DNA from: Marinobacter orientalis
Lineage (GTDB): Bacteria; Pseudomonadota; Gammaproteobacteria; Pseudomonadales; Oleiphilaceae
Direction: 5' to 3'
Assembly (NCBI RefSeq): GCF_004792665.1
Contig: NZ_SRZX01000001.1
Location: 124,001 to 188,000, forward strand
DNA: 64,000 nt
Shown here in pieces: positions 1-8,247 of this stretch. The position numbers were made by a program, and so were the translations under genes. Below the pieces are notes generated by a model. That model was not told where the DNA came from, did not search any database, and worked only from the letters and a program-made list of their open reading frames with translations. Position 1 is the first letter of the stretch. Every line of letters begins with the position of its first letter.

Positions 1-554
1 GTTGTCATGCGATGAGCTTTTTCCGGCGGATTGAAAAACAGGGCGCCGGGCGCAAACACGCTGTAATTGCCGTCTGAGACCGACCCGCTCAGGCATATAT
101 AGGATTCACTGATGCCATCGTGGCTATGCTCGGGATAGGTACAGCGAGGGCCAAACAGAACGAGCCCGAGAATGACCTTCCCGCTGATCGCCGGACCACC
201 GGGACCCATCAGTTCCGTGTAGGCGTACTTACGCGCCAGGCTTTTGTGCATGCGTTCATAGCCATAACGCCAGGTCAGTTGTCCGGACACCCGCATCAGT
301 GCCCGGACAACTGGCGCGGTGCGCTCGCTCAACCCCTGGTCCAGAGCCCGACCCAGCCACGCGCATACCGGCAGCTCGACTGGTTGATCGAGCTCCATAA
401 CAGGATTGGATTCAAGTTCGGCATTCAGCCTGTTACGGACATCCTTCAGGTGGGAGCGAATGACCGGGTTGCCGCCTGCAGAAGTGAACCGGTAAAGGTG
501 CCAGTACTCGCGAAACAGATATTGCCAGTCAACGTGATCTGAGAGTCTCGACAT
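1..554 (-). CDS. Cupin protein resembling DMSP lyases (C-terminus off window)
   Basis: Open on the minus strand from ATG 554 to the window edge, 184 residues without a stop. The last third is a cupin: metal-binding motif HxH(x4)E at His143, His145 and Glu150, in YPEHSHDGISESY, followed by an LSG turn, a PG turn at 169-170 and a second-motif His181. An alpha-helical N-terminal half precedes it, with the block RYGYERM...KYAYTELMGP. This layout recalls the DddL/DddQ-type dimethylsulfoniopropionate lyases, which cleave DMSP to acrylate and dimethyl sulfide. That assignment is from memory of the family, not from a search; other small-molecule cupins are possible. It is divergent from the deaminase gene at 699. 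The missing C-terminus should hold only the end of the barrel. Confidence 0.6.
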   Translation of the reverse strand, partial: MSRLSDHVDWQYLFREYWHLYRFTSAGGNPVIRSHLKDVRNRLNAELESNPVMELDQPVELPVCAWLGRALDQGLSERTAPVVRALMRVSGQLTWRYGYERMHKSLARKYAYTELMGPGGPAISGKVILGLVLFGPRCTYPEHSHDGISESYICLSGSVSDGNYSVFAPGALFFNPPEKAHRMT

Positions 555-698
555 AGGTTGGATTCTCCAGGTTCCTTGGTCACTATCCCTACAGGATAGG
601 AGAAATGCAGCAGGTCGGTCAGCCTGAAAACCACCGATGTGGACTCGAGAGCCGGGTTTTGCTTCACTGGACTCCACAACGCATACAGGAGGGAAACC

Positions 699-1196
699 AT
701 GATTAATGAAACGGATATGAAACATCTCGGACGCTGTGTTGAACTGGCGACCATGGCGATTAAAGGCGGCAATCCTCCTTTCGGTTCAGTGCTTGTGGAT
801 GAACATGGGGCGGTAAGGTACGAGGGGCATAACGAGACCGCCGGCGGTGATGCGACCCGCCATCCCGAGTTTGAAATAGCGCGCTGGGCCGCGGCCAACA
901 TGACGCCCGACGAGCGGGCAGCGGCAACTGTTTATACCTCGGGTGAACATTGCCCCATGTGCGCCGCGGCCCATGGCTGGGTGGGGCTTGGCCGGATCGT
1001 CTACGCAAGTTCCTCCGAGCAGCTCTCAACCTGGCTGGACGAGATGCACGCAACACCGCCACCTGTAGCAACCCTGCCGATCAATGAGGTGGTTCCCGGT
1101 GTGCCGACCGAAGGCCCCTTTCCTGCCCTGGCAGATGCGGTTCGTGATCTCCACAGGCAATTCCGCTCGCAGCATCGATCCAGCGGCAGAGCCTAG
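699..1196 (+). CDS. Nucleoside deaminase (cytidine/deoxycytidylate deaminase fold)
   Basis: A 165-residue zinc deaminase. The HxE motif (RHPEFEIAR, about residue 53) and the CxxC motif (GEHCPMC, about residue 86) supply the zinc ligands and the catalytic glutamate. NPPFGSVLVD near residue 30 is the usual nucleobase-binding strand of the guanine deaminase/TadA branch. The substrate is probably a free base or nucleoside such as guanine or cytosine. The start ATG 699 follows AGGAGG at 688-693; an in-frame start at 639 has no such site. It is followed after 5 bases by a membrane protein gene, so the two are probably co-transcribed. The HCPMC form, with His where many members have Pro, is a mild deviation. 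Confidence 0.85.
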   Translation: MINETDMKHLGRCVELATMAIKGGNPPFGSVLVDEHGAVRYEGHNETAGGDATRHPEFEIARWAAANMTPDERAAATVYTSGEHCPMCAAAHGWVGLGRIVYASSSEQLSTWLDEMHATPPPVATLPINEVVPGVPTEGPFPALADAVRDLHRQFRSQHRSSGRA

Positions 1197-1201
1197 CGCC
1201 C

Positions 1202-1861
1202 ATGCGTATTCGCGTCACTCACCAACGCATCACAATTGCCCTGCAACTGGTGCTGCTTGCCGAGACGGTGTTTGCCATCTGGGGTCAACGCTGGTTTACC
1301 GCGTTCCTGACAGCAATGATCATTGCCATCACCTTTTTCCCGCTGTTGTTTGAACACCGTTTCCGCATCCACATTCCGCCAGAGCTGCAACTGGCTGCCA
1401 TTGTATTTGTGTTCGCATCCCTGTTTCTGGGGGAGATACGCGGTTACTACACGAGGTTCTGGTGGTGGGACGTGGCCCTGCACACCATGTCCGGCTTTTT
1501 GCTGGGTATTCTCGGCTTCCTGCTGGTCCACATCATGAACGAGACCGAGAAAATTCACGTCCATATGAACCCCGGTTTCGTGGCCTTCTTTGCTTTCATG
1601 TTTGCCGTGGGCGTTGGCGCGCTGTGGGAGATTTTCGAATTCACCATGGATTCTGTCTTCGGCATGAACATGCAGAAGCCCATGCTGGGCGACCCCTCGG
1701 GGCTGACGGATACCATGTGGGACCTGATCGTCGATGCTCTGGGCGCCCTGGTGATCTCAGTACTGGGCTGGCGCTATCTGAAAAATCCCGATGAGCGATC
1801 ATTCCTGGAGCGCTGGATCGACTCTTTCATCGAGCGCAATCCCCGATTCTTCAGGCGCTAA
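1202..1861 (+). CDS. Conserved integral membrane protein, YjdF/DUF2238-like
   Basis: A 219-residue protein with about six hydrophobic segments. The conserved block WWWDVALHTMSGFLLG, then ALWEIFEFTMD and GDPSGLTDTMWDLIVDALGAL, is typical of the YjdF/DUF2238 family of bacterial inner-membrane proteins. No biochemical function is established. Charged and His/Asp residues inside the membrane blocks (Asp and His of WWWDVALH, Glu of WEIFEF, Asp of DTMWD) could form a metal or proton site. It follows the deaminase gene by 5 bases and converges on the small gene at 1877-2257. The C-terminal tail is cytosolic-looking and basic. Confidence 0.75.
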   Translation: MRIRVTHQRITIALQLVLLAETVFAIWGQRWFTAFLTAMIIAITFFPLLFEHRFRIHIPPELQLAAIVFVFASLFLGEIRGYYTRFWWWDVALHTMSGFLLGILGFLLVHIMNETEKIHVHMNPGFVAFFAFMFAVGVGALWEIFEFTMDSVFGMNMQKPMLGDPSGLTDTMWDLIVDALGALVISVLGWRYLKNPDERSFLERWIDSFIERNPRFFRR

Positions 1862-1876
1862 AGCACGGGAAGCAGT

Positions 1877-2257
1877 TCATCGTGCATCGACCATTCCTGA
1901 TCGGGGAACCAGACAATTCATTGCTGTAATGGACAGATCCCTGAATACGCCCTCCGAGGCAATCACACCCGGGAACCTGTCATAGATAGCGCGCCGGCAG
2001 GACGATGTCCGGGCTTCGGCTCCGCTAACGCACTCCCGGTAGGCTTCTGCGTCGCGGTTTTGTCCGGTTGCATTTTCACAAACTGCGGGGATTTGGGTAA
2101 TCACCCAGTCCACCGCGACACTGCGCTCGACAGGGTTCGCTGAAAGGTTGGTAAAGCGGCTGGCATCGACCGGCTCTGGCTGGTCCCGGCTCTGCTCCCA
2201 CAGAACGAACAGCAGAGCTGCGGATACCAGTATGATGGTGACCTTTGGAATCTTCAT
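1877..2257 (-). CDS. Hypothetical membrane-anchored or secreted protein
   Basis: A 126-residue protein with an N-terminal hydrophobic segment (KVTIILVSAALLFVLW, residues 5-20) that is either a signal anchor or an uncleaved signal peptide. The remainder is soluble and has four cysteines (CENA, CVSG, CRRA, NCLV), suggesting disulfides in the periplasm. I do not recognise a family. ATG 2257 is the first start in a long frame. It converges with the membrane protein gene at 1202-1861, leaving 15 bases between stops, and is divergent from the persulfide dioxygenase gene, with about 130 bases for promoters between them. Confidence 0.55.
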   Translation of the reverse strand: MKIPKVTIILVSAALLFVLWEQSRDQPEPVDASRFTNLSANPVERSVAVDWVITQIPAVCENATGQNRDAEAYRECVSGAEARTSSCRRAIYDRFPGVIASEGVFRDLSITAMNCLVPRSGMVDAR

Positions 2258-2386
2258 GGACGCCTTTCAATCCGATGGAACAGGCAGCGGATGATATACG
2301 CTCGGGAATCCACTGTCTTGGGCTGCCTATACACTTTACAATGACAGGACATCCCAACGAACCGCAAATTCCCGGGGAGGCCAGTG

Positions 2387-3430
2387 ATGATATTCCGGCA
2401 ACTGTTTGATGATGTTTCATCGACGTTCACCTATCTCCTTGCCGATGAGGTCAAAAAAGAGGCCATCCTTATCGACCCCGTCTTTTCTCGGGCAAAGAGA
2501 GATATTGCCCTGATAAACGAACTCGGATTGACCCTGACCCTGGTCGCAGATACTCATGCCCACGCCGACCACATCACCGCTGCCTGGCTGCTGAAACAGA
2601 AAACCGGCTGCAACATTGCTTCTGCCCGAGCCATCGGTGCACAGCATGTGGATGTGGCGCTGGACGATGGTCAGCAATTCGGGGTGGCAGGTATCGCGCT
2701 TGAGGCCATCTCCACTCCCGGCCACACTGACGGGTGCATGAGCTATCTCCTTGCGGATCAGACAATGGTATTTACCGGGGACACCTTACTGATCCGGGGC
2801 TGTGGCCGCAGCGACTTCCAGCAGGGCAGCGCCCATAAACTCTTCGAGTCCATCTCCGAAAGACTGTTTGCCCTGCCCGATACCTGCCTGGTGTATCCGG
2901 CACACGACTATCATGGCCGGACCCAGAGCTCGATCGGGGAAGAGAAAGCGTTCAATGCCCGTGTTGGTGGCGGAGCGAACGAAACGGATTTTGTGGAGTA
3001 CATGAAGGCCATGAAACTTCCCCATCCCAAAAAAATCGACGAGGCGCTACCTGCAAACCTCCGGAGCGGTTGTACCGAGGATGGTAAATTGCCTGAAGAA
3101 CCTGACTGGGCCGATATCCGCATTACCTATGCCGGCGTTCCGGAAATCGGTGAGGAATGGCTTGAACATCACCTTGATGAAGTGACGGTTCTTGATGTCA
3201 GGCTCGAGGAAGAGGTGAAGGATTACCCCGCAACGGAGGCGCTGGTGGATATCCATATCCCCCTGGACCAGCTCAGGTCCCGAATTGGAGAATTGCCCGC
3301 CGACAAGCCTGTGGTTGCACTTTGCCGCTCGGGGCGACGGTCCGCCATGGCCGTCAATATTCTCAAGGAAAACGGTTTTGAAAAGGTAGCCAGCCTGAGT
3401 CATGGACTCCTGGCAATAACAAGAGATTGA
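2387..3430 (+). CDS. Persulfide dioxygenase (ETHE1-like) fused to rhodanese
   Basis: A 347-residue fusion. Residues 1-230 are a metallo-beta-lactamase domain with THAHADH (56-62), GHTDG, FTGDTLLIRGCGRSDF and YPAHDYHGR. These are hallmark motifs of ETHE1-type persulfide dioxygenases, non-haem iron enzymes that oxidise glutathione persulfide to sulfite. Residues about 250-347 are a rhodanese domain whose active loop CRSGRRS (Cys near 313) is intact. Such fusions handle persulfide and thiosulfate together in sulfide detoxification. ATG 2387 is preferred to GTG 2384 because the GGGGAGG site at 2374-2380 is 6 bases away. The terminal GLLAITRD replaces the usual GGMLAW block. It is followed after 37 bases by the NnrU gene. 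Confidence 0.88.
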   Translation: MIFRQLFDDVSSTFTYLLADEVKKEAILIDPVFSRAKRDIALINELGLTLTLVADTHAHADHITAAWLLKQKTGCNIASARAIGAQHVDVALDDGQQFGVAGIALEAISTPGHTDGCMSYLLADQTMVFTGDTLLIRGCGRSDFQQGSAHKLFESISERLFALPDTCLVYPAHDYHGRTQSSIGEEKAFNARVGGGANETDFVEYMKAMKLPHPKKIDEALPANLRSGCTEDGKLPEEPDWADIRITYAGVPEIGEEWLEHHLDEVTVLDVRLEEEVKDYPATEALVDIHIPLDQLRSRIGELPADKPVVALCRSGRRSAMAVNILKENGFEKVASLSHGLLAITRD

Positions 3431-3467
3431 TGGACAAGACCCCTATAACCACAAGGAGCATTCATAA

Positions 3468-4037
3468 ATGACCACACTGATCGTTGGCCTGGTTCTGTTT
3501 TTCGGCGTGCACTCATTGTCGATCGTTAACGAACCACTGCGTAATCGCCTCAACGCCTCTCTGGGTGAGGTTCCCTTCAAGGGACTCTACTCTCTGGTCT
3601 CCCTTGTCGGCCTGGTACTGATCATCTGGGGCTACGGCGCTGCACGTATGGATCCAACCGTGATCTACACGCCGCCGGGCTGGCTCAAGCACCTGTCTTT
3701 TCTGCTTTTAGTGCCCGTCTTCCCGCTACTGTTTGCCACCTATTTCCCGGGCAAAATCAAGGCGAAGGTGGGACACCCGATGCTGGTCGCCGTGAAACTC
3801 TGGGCGCTTGCTCACCTGCTGGCCAATGGAATGCTGCATGACCTGCTGCTGTTCGGCGCTTTCCTGGCGTGGGCGGTGGTTGACCGGATTTCCATGAAAC
3901 GCAGAACCCAGCGGCCGATTCCGACTCTGCCTGCCACCAGGGCAAATGATGCCATTGCGGTTGTAGGTGGCCTGGCAGTGTATGTGGTCATGGTGGTCTG
4001 GGCTCATCAATGGCTGTTTGGTGTGGCACCGGTCTGA
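3468..4037 (+). CDS. NnrU family inner-membrane protein
   Basis: A 189-residue protein with about five transmembrane segments. It carries the NnrU signature pattern: FGVHSLSI near the N-terminus, the GLYSLVSLVGLVLIIWGY block, and HLLANGMLHDLLLFGAFLAWAVVDR. NnrU relatives are linked to nitric oxide/nitrite reduction in some species and to carotenoid or haem-like chemistry in others, so no reaction is assigned. ATG 3468 follows AAGGAG at 3454-3459. It lies downstream of the persulfide dioxygenase gene and upstream of a major facilitator gene, all on the same strand with modest gaps, so an operon is possible but not certain. Confidence 0.82.
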   Translation: MTTLIVGLVLFFGVHSLSIVNEPLRNRLNASLGEVPFKGLYSLVSLVGLVLIIWGYGAARMDPTVIYTPPGWLKHLSFLLLVPVFPLLFATYFPGKIKAKVGHPMLVAVKLWALAHLLANGMLHDLLLFGAFLAWAVVDRISMKRRTQRPIPTLPATRANDAIAVVGGLAVYVVMVVWAHQWLFGVAPV

Positions 4038-4136
4038 TCTTCAGCCCCTTTTATTCCCTGCATCCATCCCCACAGACTTGGTTAACGCGTCGCTTGAAGA
4101 ACACGTTGATTATTGTTTTACCGGGATGGAGGATTG

Positions 4137-5426
4137 ATGCAAAGGACCATCGTCAGCCTGTCTTCGCTGATTATCAGTATTATCCTGCTCATTATGGGCA
4201 ACGCCTACCTTATGACCCTGCTGGGCCTGCGGCTCAGCATCGAGGATTTCAGTGCCAGCGTCATCGGCTGGATCCTGGCATTCTATTCCATTGGTTTTGT
4301 CGCCGGCACACTTTACGCCGGGCGGATCATTGAGAAGGTCGGCCACATTCGGGCGTTTGCTGTCTTTGCGGCAGTGCTCACAGCCTCAATACTGATCTAT
4401 CCCATGGCGATTGAAGCCAACCTGTGGGGTGCCCTGCGGGCGGTGGGGGGCTTTGTAATGGCAGGCCTGATGATCGTCATGGAGAGCTGGTTCAGCAGCA
4501 AGGCTGACAACCGCAACCGGGCGAGCCTGTTCGCGATTTACCAGATCGTTTTCTTCCTCTCCACTGCAGGCGGGCAGGTATTGATCCGCGTGGCCGATCC
4601 ATCCGGTTTTATCCCGTTTTCCCTCGCTGCGGTTCTCGTTGTACTGGCGCTGACCCCACTGTCGATGACCCGTCGCGAATCACCGAGCATTACTCAGAGC
4701 GAACGCCTGTCACTGACCAGCCTCTATCGCAAGTCGCCAGCGGGCACTCTGGGCGCACTCATCGCCGGGCTGCTGATCAGTGCGTTTTACGCCATGGGGC
4801 CGGTGTTCGCCAACCGCATTGGCCTTGACCTTGGCCAGCTCTCCAACTTCATGGCGTCAGCCATCGTGGCCGCCATGTTACTGGCGTGGCCCATCGGCCG
4901 TATCTGCGACCGTTTTGACCGCTACCGGGTCATGCTGATTGTTGCTATTGTTGCCGCTGTCAGCAGCCTCATAGCGGCAGCCATCAGCAACTACAGCGTC
5001 ATAGTGCTGGTGCTTTTCGTTGGCCTGTACATGGGCCTCAGCGCTGCCATCTACCCCATCGCTGTTGCCATCACCAATGACCTGATGGAAAGCCATCAGG
5101 TCACTGCCGCAAGTACGGCGCTTCTGTTGAGCTATGGACTGGGAAGCATTATCGGGCCGCTGATCAGTGCGCTTTTCATGGAGCTGCTGGGAGCCCACGG
5201 CCTGTTTATCAGCAATGCTCTTATCCTCGCATGCCTGATATTGTTCATGCTGGCAGGACCGGGACGCAGCCATCCCGAAGTAACACAGCAGGAGCACTAC
5301 TACACCACAACCCCGGAAGCCGCCCTGGGTGTGTCGGAGCTGGACCCGAGGAACACCGGGTTCGAGGAATCCCTCGACAGCGACACGGATGAAAAACCCG
5401 AAACCACAGACAATGGAGTCAAGTGA
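4137..5426 (+). CDS. Major facilitator superfamily transporter, YcaD-like
   Basis: A 429-residue protein with twelve predicted transmembrane helices in two sets of six and a soluble acidic C-terminal tail of about 50 residues. AGRIIEKVGHIRAF after helix 2 is the loop 2-3 motif, and GRICDRFDRYRVM is its counterpart in the second half. The overall pattern, including MESWFSSKADNRNRASLFAIYQ, resembles the YcaD/YfcJ group of putative exporters with unknown substrates. ATG 4137 has GGAGGA at 4128-4133; an in-frame ATG at 4113 lacks a site. The tail contains a proline and glutamate/aspartate-rich stretch of no known role. Confidence 0.85.
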   Translation: MQRTIVSLSSLIISIILLIMGNAYLMTLLGLRLSIEDFSASVIGWILAFYSIGFVAGTLYAGRIIEKVGHIRAFAVFAAVLTASILIYPMAIEANLWGALRAVGGFVMAGLMIVMESWFSSKADNRNRASLFAIYQIVFFLSTAGGQVLIRVADPSGFIPFSLAAVLVVLALTPLSMTRRESPSITQSERLSLTSLYRKSPAGTLGALIAGLLISAFYAMGPVFANRIGLDLGQLSNFMASAIVAAMLLAWPIGRICDRFDRYRVMLIVAIVAAVSSLIAAAISNYSVIVLVLFVGLYMGLSAAIYPIAVAITNDLMESHQVTAASTALLLSYGLGSIIGPLISALFMELLGAHGLFISNALILACLILFMLAGPGRSHPEVTQQEHYYTTTPEAALGVSELDPRNTGFEESLDSDTDEKPETTDNGVK

Positions 5427-5796
5427 TTCCCCCACTAACTCCGACAACCCACAACACCGTGAAGAATTCTGCCCGATCCGGCCCTGCGTCCTGGCTCCAT
5501 GCAGGGCCTCATCTGCCTCACAGTTACTGATTACTACGCTCGTTTAAATTTGTAATCCTTCTTCGCCACTGTCGCTTTGAATTACAGATCCAGCCATCAA
5601 CAATTATCCTGAAAATCCCTAAATAACAGGGCCTTAAGAACACATTACCGTGTAACGTTTAATCTCAACGTGTATCCCCCCGTAATCGCCAATTTTCTGA
5701 CGGATCCGCCCCGAAAAATCTGGAACCAGGCCGCATATCACCGAAAACCGCCGCTGTATGATTCGCCGGAACTCGTCAATAAACTGGTGCAAAAAA
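5427..5796. other. Intergenic region, 370 bases, with one inverted repeat
   Basis: I see no protein or RNA gene here. A GGCCCTGC/GCAGGGCC inverted repeat lies near its left end. The right 150 bases are more A+T-rich than the flanks and are the probable promoter region of the lipoprotein gene, but no convincing pair of -35 and -10 boxes stands out. Confidence 0.5.
5480..5508 (+). terminator. Possible terminator hairpin after the MFS gene
   Basis: GGCCCTGC at 5480-5487 pairs with GCAGGGCC at 5501-5508, an 8-base perfect stem with a 13-base loop, 54 bases after the transporter stop. No T-run follows, so it may be a Rho-assisted end, an mRNA-stabilising structure or chance. Confidence 0.3.
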
Positions 5797-7245
5797 ATGT
5801 CATATTGCGGCAAAACATTATCGAAGCATGGACTGCTGAGCTTACCTGCGGTGATTCTGCTCTCGGGCTGCGGTCTGGACATTAACTCCGGCGACAGCAC
5901 TACAGCGGCGCAGTCCCAGGGCTCAGAAGAACCAACCGTGGCGATCGCCGGCGCTGCCATGAAAGGGGTTATCCAACAGGGGCTGGTGACGGCCAATCGC
6001 CTGATCTCCGACAAAGACGGCTACTACGCCCCCCAGCGACAGGCTGCAAAGCCTGTTCTGACTGCAGATGATGGCAGTTACGAGTGGCGACTGCGGGGAA
6101 AGGCGGACAGCTGGGCTCTGGTGGAACTCCAGGCAGACAGCGGTACCCGCATGATCTGTGACGTGGCGCCGCAATGCGAACAGAACAGTGCTGAGCCTGT
6201 GGCCTTCGGACAACCCATGTCCCTGGACAGTAACTTCAGCCTGCGCGGAGCCGGCGACCTGCGCCTGGAAACTGTCAACCTGACGCCACTGACCCATCTG
6301 GCTGTAGCCCTGGCGGAGCGCAGTGCCAACGGGCTTTCTCCCGATTCCCTGTCAGGTACTTACCAGACGGTGGAGGGCTGGTTCGGCCTTGCAGCCGGAT
6401 CCCTCCGCCTTACGCCACCGGATCTGACCCGGCTTGATGAAGCTGACAGCGTATCTGCCGATGCATTGCAGGTGGCTATCGCCAATGCTGCCTTTCTGGC
6501 GCTGGTGAACAATAACGCCCAATGGGACTCCATTTCTGAGGTATTGACCGACGCAACCATCCAGGTCGCTGAAACCGGCCAGATCAGCCTGATGGGAGAT
6601 GGTACCAACGTTGCGTTGGCAGACCTCATTACGGTCGCAGCGGTGCAGGCCGCCGAACTTCAGGCCACGGTGGATTCGAGCATCATCAGCCAGAGACTGG
6701 GGGTGGTTCAGAGCCGAAACGTTCATCATTTCAAGACCGTCGCGGACGTCTACGAAGACACTGATACCAGCGTTGCCGAAACCGGCGAAACTGCCAACGA
6801 TACAACGGAAGGCAGCAATAACGACACCACCACTGACACCACTGACGACAATACCGGTAGCACCGAAGAAACCGCCGGGACCGGGGGCGACACTACCGGT
6901 GACACTATCGCCGACACAGACACCGGAACCGACACCAGCGAGCCGACAACCACCGAAACAACCGTGGAAGAAACGATTCCGGCCAATGCCGCACTGCTGA
7001 GCTGGACCGCACCGCTTACCCGTGAAAACGGTGACAGCCTGGCCATGGGCGAAATTGCGGGTTTTGAAGTGGTCTACGGCACCAGCGCAGAAATCCTGGA
7101 TCAGAATCTCGCCATTGGAGATGCCTCTGTCGACGAACTGCTGGTGGATGAACTCACCGAAGGCACCTGGTACTTTGCCATTCGCACCCTTGATACCGAT
7201 GGTAATCGCAGCCGCCTGTCAGAAGTTGTCCACAAGCAGATCTGA
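5797..7245 (+). CDS. Large lipoprotein with acidic Thr-rich linker and fibronectin III-like end
   Basis: A 482-residue predicted lipoprotein. The N-terminus is a short basic region, a hydrophobic core and the lipobox LLSGC, with Cys near residue 25 as the lipidated residue. Residues about 40-330 form a conserved-looking soluble domain, with VAIAGAAMKGVIQQGLV near its start, as found in several gammaproteobacterial surface lipoproteins. Residues about 335-405 are low-complexity Thr, Asp, Glu and Gly, a flexible spacer. The last 85 residues (ALLSWTAP, GFEVVYG, GTWYFAIRTLDTDGNRS) match a fibronectin type III fold. The start is uncertain because neither ATG 5797 nor ATG 5758 has a clear ribosome site; 5797 gives the better signal peptide. 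Its function is unknown, perhaps adhesion or matrix binding. Confidence 0.65.
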   Translation: MSYCGKTLSKHGLLSLPAVILLSGCGLDINSGDSTTAAQSQGSEEPTVAIAGAAMKGVIQQGLVTANRLISDKDGYYAPQRQAAKPVLTADDGSYEWRLRGKADSWALVELQADSGTRMICDVAPQCEQNSAEPVAFGQPMSLDSNFSLRGAGDLRLETVNLTPLTHLAVALAERSANGLSPDSLSGTYQTVEGWFGLAAGSLRLTPPDLTRLDEADSVSADALQVAIANAAFLALVNNNAQWDSISEVLTDATIQVAETGQISLMGDGTNVALADLITVAAVQAAELQATVDSSIISQRLGVVQSRNVHHFKTVADVYEDTDTSVAETGETANDTTEGSNNDTTTDTTDDNTGSTEETAGTGGDTTGDTIADTDTGTDTSEPTTTETTVEETIPANAALLSWTAPLTRENGDSLAMGEIAGFEVVYGTSAEILDQNLAIGDASVDELLVDELTEGTWYFAIRTLDTDGNRSRLSEVVHKQI

Positions 7246-7260
7246 GTGAGATGCACTGAC

Positions 7261-7316
7261 GGACAGCGTGGCTGACTTGCCGGCATGGGCGGATGAATCC
7301 GTCCATCGCGCTGTCC
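7261..7316. repeat. Inverted repeat between convergent genes, possible bidirectional terminator
   Basis: GGACAGCG at 7261-7268 pairs with CGCTGTCC at 7309-7316, and a second pairing (GGCGGAT with ATCCGTC) lies inside. It fills the gap between the lipoprotein stop and the homocysteine methyltransferase stop. There is no strong T-run. Confidence 0.35.
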
Positions 7317-7317
7317 G

Positions 7318-8247
7318 CTATCGGACCAGCTGCGAAAAACGAACAAATCTGAATTCGTCGGTCAGAATGTCTGCCAGGTACTGAATGTGGGCGGGCGTAA
7401 TCTCACAACACCCGCCCACAACACTGGCGCCATCGGCCAGCCATTGGCGCACCTGTGCGGCGTAGGATTCCGGAGAAACCTCCGCCCGCGCCTCCAGGGT
7501 ATCCACCAGACCACCATTCGCTACGGCCTCGACAGATTCAAAGGCATTGGCGTAACCTCCGACAATCGGGTATAGCCTCACCAGCTCAGGCATGGTGTCG
7601 GTCACCCGTTCGGGTTCGCAACAGTTCAACATAATCGCAGCGGGCGAATAACCTTCAACAGCAGCAACCGCTTCCGCCAGGGTTTCCCCGGATTTGAGCC
7701 TGCCATTCGCTTCCAGGCGAAACGACACCCCGAAGGGTTTGCCCTGCTCCCGGGCTGCCGCACAAGCGGCACGTGCCTCCAGCGTGTTGGTCATTGTCTC
7801 AATAAGGACCACGTCGGCGCCGGCCTGCAGCTCAGCCAGCGTGACATATTCATCCACAACATCTTCAAAAGAACGAGCCGGCTGGCCCTGATAACTTGCG
7901 ATGAGGGGCGGAAGACAGGCGGCAATATCCACCTGCACACCGTTGGCGTCGATGGCCCGCTCAAGGGCCTGGAACGCCCGCTGATGAATAGCTGCCAATT
8001 GATCATGCATACCCTGTTTCCGCAAACGGGTTGGTGTGGCGGCATAGGTATTGAGCGTCAGCGTTCTTGCCCCGGCCCGGATGAAATCCGAATGCACTGC
8101 GGTGACAATCTCGGGCTGCTCCACCATGACGGCCACAGACCACAGCGGGGAACTCACACCACGAGCCCGGCGATAGATTTCCTGGCCAAGACCACCATCA
8201 AGCAGTGCCACGGCCCGCCTGTCGGCGCCAGCGTTGTTATCAGGCAT
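7318..8247 (-). CDS. Homocysteine S-methyltransferase family protein
   Basis: A 309-residue barrel enzyme with the three zinc-binding cysteines of the family: NCCEP (Cys near 213) and GGCCEITPAH (two Cys near 286). LLDGGLGQEI near the N-terminus is the usual first strand. Members move a methyl group from a donor such as S-methylmethionine or betaine to homocysteine, giving methionine. The donor cannot be told from sequence. ATG 8247 is chosen because GGAG lies 8 bases upstream; an in-frame extension to 8301 runs deep into the upstream gene. The start overlaps the stop of the EamA permease gene by 8 bases, so the pair is translationally coupled, which suggests the permease may carry a related methylated compound. 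Confidence 0.85.
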   Translation of the reverse strand: MPDNNAGADRRAVALLDGGLGQEIYRRARGVSSPLWSVAVMVEQPEIVTAVHSDFIRAGARTLTLNTYAATPTRLRKQGMHDQLAAIHQRAFQALERAIDANGVQVDIAACLPPLIASYQGQPARSFEDVVDEYVTLAELQAGADVVLIETMTNTLEARAACAAAREQGKPFGVSFRLEANGRLKSGETLAEAVAAVEGYSPAAIMLNCCEPERVTDTMPELVRLYPIVGGYANAFESVEAVANGGLVDTLEARAEVSPESYAAQVRQWLADGASVVGGCCEITPAHIQYLADILTDEFRFVRFSQLVR

